Shown in pieces: positions 25,015-31,925 of a stretch of 64,000 nucleotides of DNA. A model generated the notes under the pieces. The model saw only the letters and a list, made by a program, of their open reading frames with translations, did no database searches and was not told the origin of the DNA. Where the stretch lies: positions 1-64,000 of the forward strand of contig NZ_JBQCYD010000010.1 in the NCBI RefSeq assembly GCF_052088025.1, in the 5' to 3' direction. The DNA comes from Anaeromonas sp052088025. GTDB lineage: Bacteria > Bacillota > Clostridia > Tissierellales > SIT17. Positions within the stretch are counted from its first letter, which is position 1. Every line of letters begins with the position of its first letter. Made by a program: the position numbers and the translations under genes.

Positions 25015-25704
25015 TTATTTTATTAGATTTAATCTTTTTTCTAACTCTTGATGTGTTGTACCAGTATTAATTATTGGTTTCTCTTTTTTGGGTAGCCTAT
25101 CAAGTAGTGAATTTACAGCTACCATATTACTAAATGTCAAACCTTCTACTTCTTCAGGTTCTTCTTCTTTTGAAAACATTATATTGTCTACAAATCCAAG
25201 TTCTATTGCCTTTTTAGCATTAAACCAACTTTCTGCATCCATTAGATTAGATAGCTTAACTCTTGAAAGCCCAGTCTTTATTTCATAAGCATTTATTATG
25301 CTTTCTTTTACTTCTGATAACATAGCTTTTGCTTTTTCCATTTCAAATGCATCTCCAAAAGCCATAGTTAGTGGATTGTGGATCATCATAAGACCAGTTG
25401 GTGAAATCTGAACTTCTGTTCCAGCCATAGCAATTACTGATGCCGCACTAGCTGCGATTCCATCAATCTTTACAGTAACATCTCCCTTATACTCCATAAG
25501 CATGTTATATATCTGTGAAGCTGCTATACAATCTCCACCTGGGCTGTTGATCCATACAGTAATATTTCCTTCTCCACTATTTAATTCATCCTTAAATATT
25601 TGGGGTGTAACTTCATCTCCATACCAGGTTTCCTCAGATATTACTCCATTTAGAAAAAGTGTTCTTTCATCTTCATTCTTTATCCAGTTCCAAAACTTCT
25701 TCAT
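25015..25704 (-). CDS. ClpP-like prohead protease
   Basis: About 229 residues with the ClpP/crotonase fold: ITVWINSPGGDCIAASQIYN forms the oxyanion loop, the nucleophile is the second serine of DGIAASAASVIAM, and GLMMIHNPLTM holds the catalytic histidine. It processes capsid and scaffold during prohead maturation. I chose the ATG at 25704, since GGGGGTG has proper spacing to it but overlaps the GTG/ATG starts at 25713/25710. It overlaps the portal gene by about 30 bases. Confidence 0.93.
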   Translation of the reverse strand: MKKFWNWIKNEDERTLFLNGVISEETWYGDEVTPQIFKDELNSGEGNITVWINSPGGDCIAASQIYNMLMEYKGDVTVKIDGIAASAASVIAMAGTEVQISPTGLMMIHNPLTMAFGDAFEMEKAKAMLSEVKESIINAYEIKTGLSRVKLSNLMDAESWFNAKKAIELGFVDNIMFSKEEEPEEVEGLTFSNMVAVNSLLDRLPKKEKPIINTGTTHQELEKRLNLIK

Positions 25705-26935
25705 CTTCATCACCCCCAGTTTTATCTTTTACAAATGCTCCAACTTCTTTAAGTTTTAGCATATTTCCATTAACCATATATGTGTCTCCTCCTTCTCCTT
25801 CAGGAATAGGATTCATGTTTTCTAGTCTTCTTACATCATTTGGAGACATAAAACCATTTTGTATGCCAGTTGCATATCCTTGCATTCTTGAATTATAGTC
25901 ACCTCGAAGAAGCCCTTCTACTACAAAGCTAACAAAGTATTTTTTTCTTTCAGAATCGGTAAATAAAGCCTTATTTATAGACTGCTCTATTCTGACCAAC
26001 CAAGGCCTTATTGTGTGGACCACAAAGCTTATCGATTGATGTTCTATATTAGAAAATGTAGCCTTATCCAGACTTGCTACCAAGTGAGGTGGGACTCTAA
26101 ATATCCTGCATATCTCTTCAGTTTGAAACTTTCTAGTTTCAAGAAACTGTGCCTGTTCTGGAGGAATGCCTATAGATTGAAACTTCATACCCTCTTCTAA
26201 AACTGCTACTTTATGAGAATTAGAACTTCCTTGATATACTGCATTCCAGCTATCTCTTACTCTAGCTGGATCTTTTACAACCCCAGGGTGTTCTAACACA
26301 CCGCCTGGGTTTGCTCCATTTGAAAAGAACTTAGCTCCATATTCTTCAGTTGCTAGTGCCATTCCAATAGTGTTTTTAGCCATAGCAATTGGAGAATATC
26401 CAATAAGACCATCAAATCCTAGGCCTGGAATGTGTAAAACATCGTGAGAATGAAGGATATATTCTTCTCCATTTTTATTATAAATGTAGTAAATATCACC
26501 ATTTTCACTTCTATTTACTGTCATCTTATCTGGCATTAAGGGATAAAGTGCTATTACTTTTCCTCTTCCATCACGAATAATCTGTGCATAGGCATTTCCC
26601 CATAATAAAAGATGACCCATAAGTGTTTCTCTAAACACAAATGAAGTCATCTCAGGGTTTGGTGCATCTGAAAGCAGATAGTATATTGGGTGGTCTCTTG
26701 CTTTTTCCTTACCATCAGCTTTCGATTTATATGTGTGTAAGGGTAGTGAAGCTATTGTTTCAGCTAGTATTCTAACACAGGCATAAACTGCTGTTGTTTG
26801 CATAGCTGTTGTTTCATTTACAGTTTTTCCACTAGTAGTAGATCCAAAGAAAAAACTATATGTGCTTCCAAAGAAGCTATTTGTCGGTTTGTCTCTTGCT
26901 TTAAACAATCTTGAAAATATTGATATTTTGATCAC
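25673..26935 (-). CDS. Portal protein, HK97 family
   Basis: About 417-420 residues. MQTTAVYACVRILAETIASL, HPIYYLLSDAPNPEMTSF and LLWGNAYAQIIRDGRGKVIALYP are classical HK97 portal segments, and PNDVRRLENMNPIPEGEGGD closes the clip/crown region. The portal is the dodecameric DNA gate. The start is odd: the frame opens with a GTG at 26935 that lies inside the AGGAGGTG ribosome site. The codon correctly spaced from that site and matching relatives' N-terminus (SIFSRLFKARD) is an ATA at 26926. The stop side overlaps the protease gene. Confidence 0.93.
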   Translation of the reverse strand: MIKISIFSRLFKARDKPTNSFFGSTYSFFFGSTTSGKTVNETTAMQTTAVYACVRILAETIASLPLHTYKSKADGKEKARDHPIYYLLSDAPNPEMTSFVFRETLMGHLLLWGNAYAQIIRDGRGKVIALYPLMPDKMTVNRSENGDIYYIYNKNGEEYILHSHDVLHIPGLGFDGLIGYSPIAMAKNTIGMALATEEYGAKFFSNGANPGGVLEHPGVVKDPARVRDSWNAVYQGSSNSHKVAVLEEGMKFQSIGIPPEQAQFLETRKFQTEEICRIFRVPPHLVASLDKATFSNIEHQSISFVVHTIRPWLVRIEQSINKALFTDSERKKYFVSFVVEGLLRGDYNSRMQGYATGIQNGFMSPNDVRRLENMNPIPEGEGGDTYMVNGNMLKLKEVGAFVKDKTGGDEDEEVLELDKE

Positions 26936-26938
26936 CTC

Positions 26939-28531
26939 CTATAGTACAAGTATCCCTCTTTCATCATACACACTCCCGCCATTATTTCCTTCATTCCTTA
27001 TAGCTCTATCAAGTGCCATGATTGTAGCTACTGCACCGTCTATCTTCTCGGTACTTTTTTCTTTATCTGGCTTTATGTTTCCAGCAGGATCAGTTTTTAT
27101 ATAAATATTATCCATCATCCATCTTAGTACTGGGTTTCCTCCATGAGATAGTTTCTTTTCAAGTGTTAGCTTCATAAGTTCTTTAGTAGGCGGACTCATA
27201 TCCTTATACCCTTGACCAAATGGTACTACAGTAAAACCCATGCCATCTAGGTTTTGTGTCATCTGAACTGCTCCCCATCTATCGAAGGCTATTTCTCTAA
27301 TATTATATTTAGTTCCAAGTTCCTCTATAAAAGTTTCAATAAATCCGTAGTGAACTACATTTCCTTCTGTTGTTTTAATATATCCTTGCCTTTCCCAGGT
27401 GTCATAAGGTACATGGTCCCTTCTCACTCTTAGTCTTAGGTTTTCCTCTGGTATCCAAAAGTACGGAAGAATAATATAATTTTCATCTTCAGTCCTTGCT
27501 GGAAATACTAATACAAATGCTGTTATATCTATTGAACTTGAAAGGTCTAATCCTCCATAGCAAATTCTACCTTCAAGTTCTTCTGGATTAACTGGTAAGT
27601 TGCATAAATCCCATTTTTCCATAGGCATCCATCTTACAGATTGTTTTACCCATTGATTAAGTCTAAGTTGGCGGAATAGGTTCTCCTCTGCTGGGTTTTG
27701 TTTAGCATTCTCACAAGCTATAGCCATCTTTTCTTCAGGTACAGTAACCCCCAGTGAAGGATTAGCTTTTCTCCAAACTTTAGGATCAGTCCAATCTTCA
27801 TCATCTTTTGCTCCGTATATTGTTGGATAAAATGTCTGGTCATGTTTTCTGCCTTCTATTATATCTTCTGCCTTTTGATGTATTTCAAATCCAATACTAT
27901 GTCTATCATTTCCTGCTGTAGTTATTAAGAAATTAATAGGTTGCCTTCTTGCATCAGCAGCACCATGAGTCATTACATTAAACATTTCCCTATTGGCAAC
28001 ATGTGTCTCATCGAATAATACTGCATGAGGGTTTATACCATGTTTTGAAAATGCTTCACTAGATAATACTTGATAAAATGAGTTCATAGCAGGATACACT
28101 ATTCTCTTTTGAGATGCTACTATTTTAAGTCTTTTCCTAAGTGCTGGGGAAAGTCCTATCATATCTACTGCTACTTGATATATTAAACTGGCCTGTGCTC
28201 TATCTGCTGCACAGCTATAAACTTCAGCTCCCCATTCCCCATCTGCAAGTAACATATATAAAGCTATGGCTGCTCCCAGTTCAGTCTTACCTTGTTTTTT
28301 AGGTATTTCTACATACCCTGTATTAAACTGCCTGTATCCATCTTCTTTTATTACTCCAAACAGGTTACGAATTATTTCTTTTTGCCATGGTAGTAATATA
28401 AATGGCTTGTTATGCCACTCACCTTTGGTGTGTTTTAAATTTTCTATAAAATTTATTACATACTCTGACTTTTCACTATCATAATAAGATGTGGGTAGCA
28501 TAAATTTAGTTGGAATAAATTCTTCATTCAT
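26939..28531 (-). CDS. Terminase large subunit
   Basis: A 530-residue packaging motor. The ATPase N-terminal half has the deviant Walker A GYVEIPKKQGKTELGAAIA (about residue 75), a Walker B AVLFDETHVANR, and coupling motif NFLITTAGNDRHS. The nuclease half starts near residue 300 with GGLDLSSSIDITAFVLVFPA (first metal Asp) and ends with MKLTLEKKLSHGGNPVL and STEKIDGAVATIMALDRAI (last acidic ligand). It belongs to the HK97-type terminases that usually cut at cos sites with an HNH partner, which is present at 34038-34385. TTAGGAGGTGG precedes the ATG. Confidence 0.95.
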   Translation of the reverse strand: MNEEFIPTKFMLPTSYYDSEKSEYVINFIENLKHTKGEWHNKPFILLPWQKEIIRNLFGVIKEDGYRQFNTGYVEIPKKQGKTELGAAIALYMLLADGEWGAEVYSCAADRAQASLIYQVAVDMIGLSPALRKRLKIVASQKRIVYPAMNSFYQVLSSEAFSKHGINPHAVLFDETHVANREMFNVMTHGAADARRQPINFLITTAGNDRHSIGFEIHQKAEDIIEGRKHDQTFYPTIYGAKDDEDWTDPKVWRKANPSLGVTVPEEKMAIACENAKQNPAEENLFRQLRLNQWVKQSVRWMPMEKWDLCNLPVNPEELEGRICYGGLDLSSSIDITAFVLVFPARTEDENYIILPYFWIPEENLRLRVRRDHVPYDTWERQGYIKTTEGNVVHYGFIETFIEELGTKYNIREIAFDRWGAVQMTQNLDGMGFTVVPFGQGYKDMSPPTKELMKLTLEKKLSHGGNPVLRWMMDNIYIKTDPAGNIKPDKEKSTEKIDGAVATIMALDRAIRNEGNNGGSVYDERGILVL

Positions 28532-28554
28532 TATACTTCCACCTCCTAAAATGT

Positions 28555-29028
28555 TTATTTATCAACTACTCTAAGCATTTTTTCCATTGGATCATAGGCT
28601 TCACTTCCATTATCAATAGACAATCTACTTCTTGATGATGGAGTGAGTCCAAATTGCTCGGAGAATTTATTCATAGCTTTCATATATGTTTGGGCGATGG
28701 ATACTTGCGGCACTTGTTGCCAATAGCCTGATGGTGTTTTTACTATAGTTCCATGTTTAGATATAAATTCTTCAGCTTCTTTCCATCTAGCATAAGCTTG
28801 ACAGTAACCAGCAAAAGAAGCCATATCTACTTCAGTTAATATTCCTAGATGCTCTAATTGTTTAGCTAGTCTTTTCCATTCTTTCTTTGCTTCTGGTTCA
28901 AGCCATGTTGGGCATCTTGGCGCTTTCTTTTCAGGCTTTGGTTCCTTTTCATTAAGTGCTCTTTTTCCTGGATTTCCTTCAAGTTCTTTTATTGCAGTAG
29001 GCTTTGGTTTCCTTCCTCTTGTAGCCAT
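28555..29028 (-). CDS. Terminase small subunit, P27 family
   Basis: About 157 residues. MATRGRKPKPTAIKELEGNP with the AT-hook-like R-G-R-K-P, then KKAPRCPTWLEPEAKKEWKR and DMASFAGYCQAYARWKEAEE are typical of P27-type small terminases, which bind the packaging site and present DNA to the large subunit. SPSSRSRL near the C-terminus is also conserved (TPSSRSRLSID). I chose the ATG at 29028 with GGGAGGTGATACTT upstream. Confidence 0.92.
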   Translation of the reverse strand: MATRGRKPKPTAIKELEGNPGKRALNEKEPKPEKKAPRCPTWLEPEAKKEWKRLAKQLEHLGILTEVDMASFAGYCQAYARWKEAEEFISKHGTIVKTPSGYWQQVPQVSIAQTYMKAMNKFSEQFGLTPSSRSRLSIDNGSEAYDPMEKMLRVVDK

Positions 29029-29081
29029 AAGTATCACCTCCCAATCAAAAAGAAGCCCAACTTTGGACTCCTTTGTATGTT

Positions 29082-29288
29082 CTATTTTCCTATTCCTTTA
29101 AAATTGTATTTTCCTTTCTTTACTTCTTCTGCTTCAGCATCTCTAGCTTCTTCATATCTTGGATCTTTGATTTCTTTGTCTTTACACTCTAAGCAGATGC
29201 AATCTTCATTAAACATTGACATTATCCTTCCGCTTTCTAAGCTTTTTCTGCATCTGTCACGATATTTCTTGCTAAAAAACTTATCCAA
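29082..29288 (-). CDS. Small conserved phage protein with Cys motif
   Basis: A 68-residue protein. SMFNEDCICLECKDKEIKDP has C-x-C-x2-C, perhaps a metal site, followed by RYEEARDAEAEEVKKGKYNF and a short KGIG tail. Similar small proteins occur next to cyclotransferase genes in Firmicute mobile elements; the function is unknown. The start is TTG behind GGGGAGGTGTG. The flanking 29289-29381 contains short palindromes (TTTGATTCGAATAATTCAAAG-like and GGGTAATTGCCC) but no gene. Confidence 0.6.
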   Translation of the reverse strand: MDKFFSKKYRDRCRKSLESGRIMSMFNEDCICLECKDKEIKDPRYEEARDAEAEEVKKGKYNFKGIGK

Positions 29289-29354
29289 CTAAACACACCT
29301 CCCCGGTCTTTGATTCGAATAATTCAAAGGGTAATTGCCCCTAGACCTTTTTTA

Positions 29355-29380
29355 ACAGCCGTCACGTGGGAAACTGTGGG
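29355..29380 (-). terminator. Hairpin after the cyclotransferase gene
   Basis: Minus strand: GCCCACAGTTTCCCACGTGA followed by CGGCTG and TTAAAAAAGG. The same GCCCACAGTTT core occurs in a hairpin at 31898-31922 after the methylase, and a related one (29869-29892) follows the amidoligase. They look like repeated gene-end hairpins of the cassette. Confidence 0.4.
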
Positions 29381-29381
29381 C

Positions 29382-29840
29382 TTAGACTTTCTTTGATTTG
29401 CTTGTTTCCAAGGCTTTATCAAGATATTTTAAGTTAAAATCAAAACCTTCATATCCTTCTTTTACAGCTTCAAGATATCTTTTACTTGGAAGGTTTAAAT
29501 GAATTCTGTCTTTCATTTTGTTAGTCATAATATAAGCAAAAGCTTCTATTAATTCACCCGTTTCAAGTTCTACTGGAATATTTTCTTTATAGTAAAAGTT
29601 TGGATATCCTTCATACCTATCTAGTTCTTTTTCATCACTAGGCTGTACCTCCCAGATTACTACTGGCACTTCTTTATCTACTTTAGGTTCTATAGTTAAA
29701 TATGCATTTCCAGGTGAACCTTTAAAAAGCAATCTATATCCTTTAAGAATTCCCTTTCCATAAACCTTTGCTGTCCTGCAGCGGTACTCCATTTGCTTTA
29801 GATTTAAGTTAGATCCATAAGCTATATACAATCTTTTCAC
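29382..29840 (-). CDS. Gamma-glutamylcyclotransferase / AIG2-like protein
   Basis: About 152 residues of the AIG2/GGCT fold. LYIAYGSNLNLKQME holds the Y-G-S-N substrate loop, and the catalytic glutamate is E77 (counted from the chosen start) in KELDRYEGYPNFY. Such enzymes release 5-oxoproline from gamma-glutamyl amines. In phages and ICEs they are often encoded beside amidoligases, so one may remove what the other attaches; this pairing is known from comparative genomics (Iyer et al. on amidoligases), and the reaction here is inferred. The GTG at 29840 is preferred, with GGGTGAT before it. Confidence 0.85.
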   Translation of the reverse strand: MKRLYIAYGSNLNLKQMEYRCRTAKVYGKGILKGYRLLFKGSPGNAYLTIEPKVDKEVPVVIWEVQPSDEKELDRYEGYPNFYYKENIPVELETGELIEAFAYIMTNKMKDRIHLNLPSKRYLEAVKEGYEGFDFNLKYLDKALETSKSKKV

Positions 29841-29868
29841 CTTTATCACCCTTTCATATTCCTTTACT

Positions 29869-29892
29869 GCCCAACAGTTTCGCCTGTGTTGG
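29869..29892 (-). terminator. Hairpin after the amidoligase gene
   Basis: Minus strand: GCCAACACAGGCGAAACTGT followed by TGGGC, a 6-bp stem CCAACA/TGTTGG with no long U-tract. It sits between the amidoligase stop and the cyclotransferase ribosome site and may stabilise or attenuate the message. Confidence 0.35.
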
Positions 29893-29961
29893 CTTTATAT
29901 CTTGCCTTGGTATAAAACTACCCTTCTTTAAGTCTTAAGAGGGGTTTCCCCCTCTGTGGCT

Positions 29962-30855
29962 TTAGGCTAGTTCCTGAAATCTCCACGCTGCACTTCCTTC
30001 TAGGTGCTTGCAAAGGTGGTCTCTCGGGTTTTTAAATTCTTTTCCTATAAAGCCAATTCTATTAAGCCAAGTTCTCATTGCAAATTTTGGGTTGTCTATC
30101 TGTGGCTTTTTACTGCTTGCGAATTTTTGGGTTAAAGCTTGGTTATTCATTGCCAAGGATAAAAGGATGTAGCTTCTTATTTTTCCTGCGTGAAGATTTC
30201 CATTAAATCCCCTAAGTTCTACTGTCCCTACTCCGTTGAAAAAGCTGTGTAGGTTTAGGAAGTGGTATCTGCTATCATGGTAATGCCTGCCTCTGCCACC
30301 ATAGTAACCTTCGTACCAAATATCCTCTATCTCTTTAAAAGTTTTAGGTTTTTTCTTGTTCATCTTTTGGACTAAAGTCTCATCCATTTTTCTACAGTAT
30401 CTTATTCTTTCTTGTTTTATCTGTAGGCTTGTATATAGTAGGTCGTTTCTTGAATAAATTATGTTCATAAAATTTCTAAGGCTTCTTGGGCTATGGTCTC
30501 TGCCGTTTAGGTGTATGTGTATGCCTGTAGTGGAGTTTGGAAATCCTCCAGCCTTTCTTAGTTTTCTTGCCATCTCTTGTAGAGTGTCTATGTCTTTTTC
30601 ATAGGTTAAGATTGGGCTTACAATTTCTACGCTGTATTCTCTTCCCGCTGTTGTCCTAGTTCCATTTACTTTTCTTTGACATCTCAAGCTTCCATCATAA
30701 ACTATACTCCAAGTTCTTCCTTCGTTATCACTTACCCTAAAGTTTCCACCTTGTCTTCGTGAGCTTCCTTGTAGATGTTCGGCTATTACTTTTGCTGCTT
30801 TTTCTCTTGTGATTCCTGTTAGTTCAATTTCAATCCCAAATTTCCTTGTAAGCAT
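29962..30855 (-). CDS. Amidoligase (COOH-NH2 ligase, glutamine-synthetase-like fold)
   Basis: A 297-residue phage-type amidoligase. RKFGIEIELTG (residues 4-14) supplies the metal-binding E-x-E, YSVEIVSPIL the next conserved acidic strand, TTGIHIHLNGRDHS the H-x-H loop, and GTVELRGFNGNLHAGKIRSY the E-x-R motif near the end. The family joins amino groups to carboxyl groups with ATP; substrates in phages are unknown, proteins or cell-wall peptides having been proposed. The ATG at 30855 has AGAAGGAGG upstream, which can pair with a perfect 15-base complement at 30904-30918. The C-terminal 55 residues are clearly homologous to the protein encoded at 31126-31788. Confidence 0.85.
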   Translation of the reverse strand: MLTRKFGIEIELTGITREKAAKVIAEHLQGSSRRQGGNFRVSDNEGRTWSIVYDGSLRCQRKVNGTRTTAGREYSVEIVSPILTYEKDIDTLQEMARKLRKAGGFPNSTTGIHIHLNGRDHSPRSLRNFMNIIYSRNDLLYTSLQIKQERIRYCRKMDETLVQKMNKKKPKTFKEIEDIWYEGYYGGRGRHYHDSRYHFLNLHSFFNGVGTVELRGFNGNLHAGKIRSYILLSLAMNNQALTQKFASSKKPQIDNPKFAMRTWLNRIGFIGKEFKNPRDHLCKHLEGSAAWRFQELA

Positions 30856-30857
30856 TG

Positions 30858-30918
30858 TATTTACCTCCTTCTGGTGTGTTTTTCTTATGTACATATATCA
30901 CTCAGAAGGAGGTAAATA
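30858..30918 (-). promoter_or_regulatory. 15-bp inverted repeat that can mask the amidoligase ribosome site
   Basis: Arms 30858-30872 and 30904-30918 are exact reverse complements. On the minus strand the upstream arm TATTTACCTCCTTCT is the complement of the Shine-Dalgarno region AGAAGGAGGTAAATA. The 31-base loop contains most of the right block of the 35-bp motif. Translation of the amidoligase would be off unless the stem is opened or transcription begins inside the loop. Confidence 0.75.
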
Positions 30919-30924
30919 GCAAGT
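30890..30924 (-). promoter_or_regulatory. 35-bp two-block motif, copy upstream of the amidoligase
   Basis: ACTTGCT-N13-TGAGTGATATATGTA on the minus strand, ending 35 bases before the ATG. Its variable N13 core carries the anti-Shine-Dalgarno sequence in this copy only. Confidence 0.65.
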
Positions 30925-30950
30925 ACTATTTTTTAAATAAACACATTATC

Positions 30951-31136
30951 TTAATATATTTCTACATATTCACTTATTGTAGCTAGCGCTTCTAGATATG
31001 ATTTTGAACTTGTTACTCTTTTAATCATTTCATCTGCATTTTCTTTTAAGTCTGCTTCTTTTAGTGTTTTATAAGCAATGCCCATTAAATTAAATATGTT
31101 TCCGTCTTCTCCTATTAATTTGCACTTAGGCTTCAT
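30951..31136 (-). CDS. Small protein of the amidoligase cassette
   Basis: A 61-residue protein: CKLIGEDGNIFNLMGIAYKT, then helices KEADLKENADEMIKRVTSS and SYLEALATISEYVEIY. Similar short proteins accompany amidoligases in clostridial mobile elements; the fold and function are unknown to me. The ATG at 31136 overlaps the stop of the upstream paralogue gene by 11 bases, and AGGTGA precedes it, so the two are translationally coupled. The longer frame to 31217 is not supported. Confidence 0.65.
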   Translation of the reverse strand: MKPKCKLIGEDGNIFNLMGIAYKTLKEADLKENADEMIKRVTSSKSYLEALATISEYVEIY

Positions 31137-31788
31137 CACTTTCACCTGGCTTTCTAAAAGCAGAATTTCCTGAAAGATTTTTAAGAAGTTCTTTTCTAGC
31201 TTCTTTATATTCATCACCTATCATCCCAAGCCTCATAAGCCATGCTCTAAAGGTGTATTTTTCATTATCTGTATTTACTGGCTTTTTAGAAGCATACTTT
31301 AATTCCTTTGACTTCTCGTTTAGAAGTCCAAAGAATAAGGTTGCAGATCTAGCTAAATCTGTTTTTATTGTAAATATGATGTTTTCATTTTCAATTCTTA
31401 TGTTTTCACTTTCTAGTGTAGATTTAAATTCTTCTAGTGAATCTATCTTATTAAGCTTTTCTATGATTTCAGTTTCTAATATATCTTTATCAAGTTGAAA
31501 TGACTTCTTAATTAATACTTGTCTGCTGTAAATCATATTGACTAGATTTTTTAAAGTGTTTTCATTATATCCTTCTAGCGGAATAGCTATCTCTACAGTA
31601 GTAGCAGTTTCTTCTGCTGGGTTTAGAATTTCTTCTAGCTCCACTTCTTCGCCTGTTCCGTTTTTAATTTTTCCTTCTCTACCTACTATGAATTCTCCAA
31701 CTTGGTATGAGAAACTTGGTACTCCCAGATATTTAGGTTTTATGCCTAGATGTTTACCTATGGTTTTAACTTTTTCTTTTCTATCCAT
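31126..31788 (-). CDS. Amidoligase paralogue lacking the catalytic N-terminal motifs
   Basis: A 220-residue protein. Its last 55 residues align closely with the amidoligase C-terminus: KYTFRAWLMRLGMIGDEYKE against KFAMRTWLNRIGFIGKEFKN, followed by LLKNLSGNSAF against LCKHLEGSAAW. The middle LKNLVNMIYSRQVLIKKSFQ matches LRNFMNIIYSRNDLLYTSLQ. But G-I-E-I-E, the S-P strand and the H-x-H loop are missing (EIAIPLEGYNENT replaces GIHIHLNGRDHS). It is likely a non-catalytic partner or substrate-binding homologue. The ATG at 31788 follows TAGGAGGG; an upstream 35-bp motif is shared with the amidoligase. Confidence 0.7.
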   Translation of the reverse strand: MDRKEKVKTIGKHLGIKPKYLGVPSFSYQVGEFIVGREGKIKNGTGEEVELEEILNPAEETATTVEIAIPLEGYNENTLKNLVNMIYSRQVLIKKSFQLDKDILETEIIEKLNKIDSLEEFKSTLESENIRIENENIIFTIKTDLARSATLFFGLLNEKSKELKYASKKPVNTDNEKYTFRAWLMRLGMIGDEYKEARKELLKNLSGNSAFRKPGESDEA

Positions 31789-31815
31789 TTCAAACCCTCC
31801 TATATTTTTGTTACT

Positions 31816-31850
31816 TACATATATCACTCAAAGTCATGTATTAAGCAAGT
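31816..31850 (-). promoter_or_regulatory. 35-bp two-block motif, copy upstream of the amidoligase paralogue
   Basis: ACTTGCT-N13-TGAGTGATATATGTA on the minus strand, 27 bases before the ATG at 31788. Both blocks are identical to the copies at 14774 and 30890. Confidence 0.65.
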
Positions 31851-31897
31851 TATATTTTAAAATACATCGAGGGTTTATAGGAAAGTTAAATTTAAAA

Positions 31898-31922
31898 GCC
31901 ACACAGGGCAAACTGTGGGCCC
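31898..31922 (-). terminator. Hairpin after the methylase gene
   Basis: Minus strand: GCCCACAGTTTGCCCTGTG followed by TGGC and TTTT; CCACAG pairs with CTGTGTGG. It ends the methylase unit before the amidoligase cassette and shares its GCCCACAGTTT core with 29355-29380. Confidence 0.55.
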
Positions 31923-31925
31923 CGA

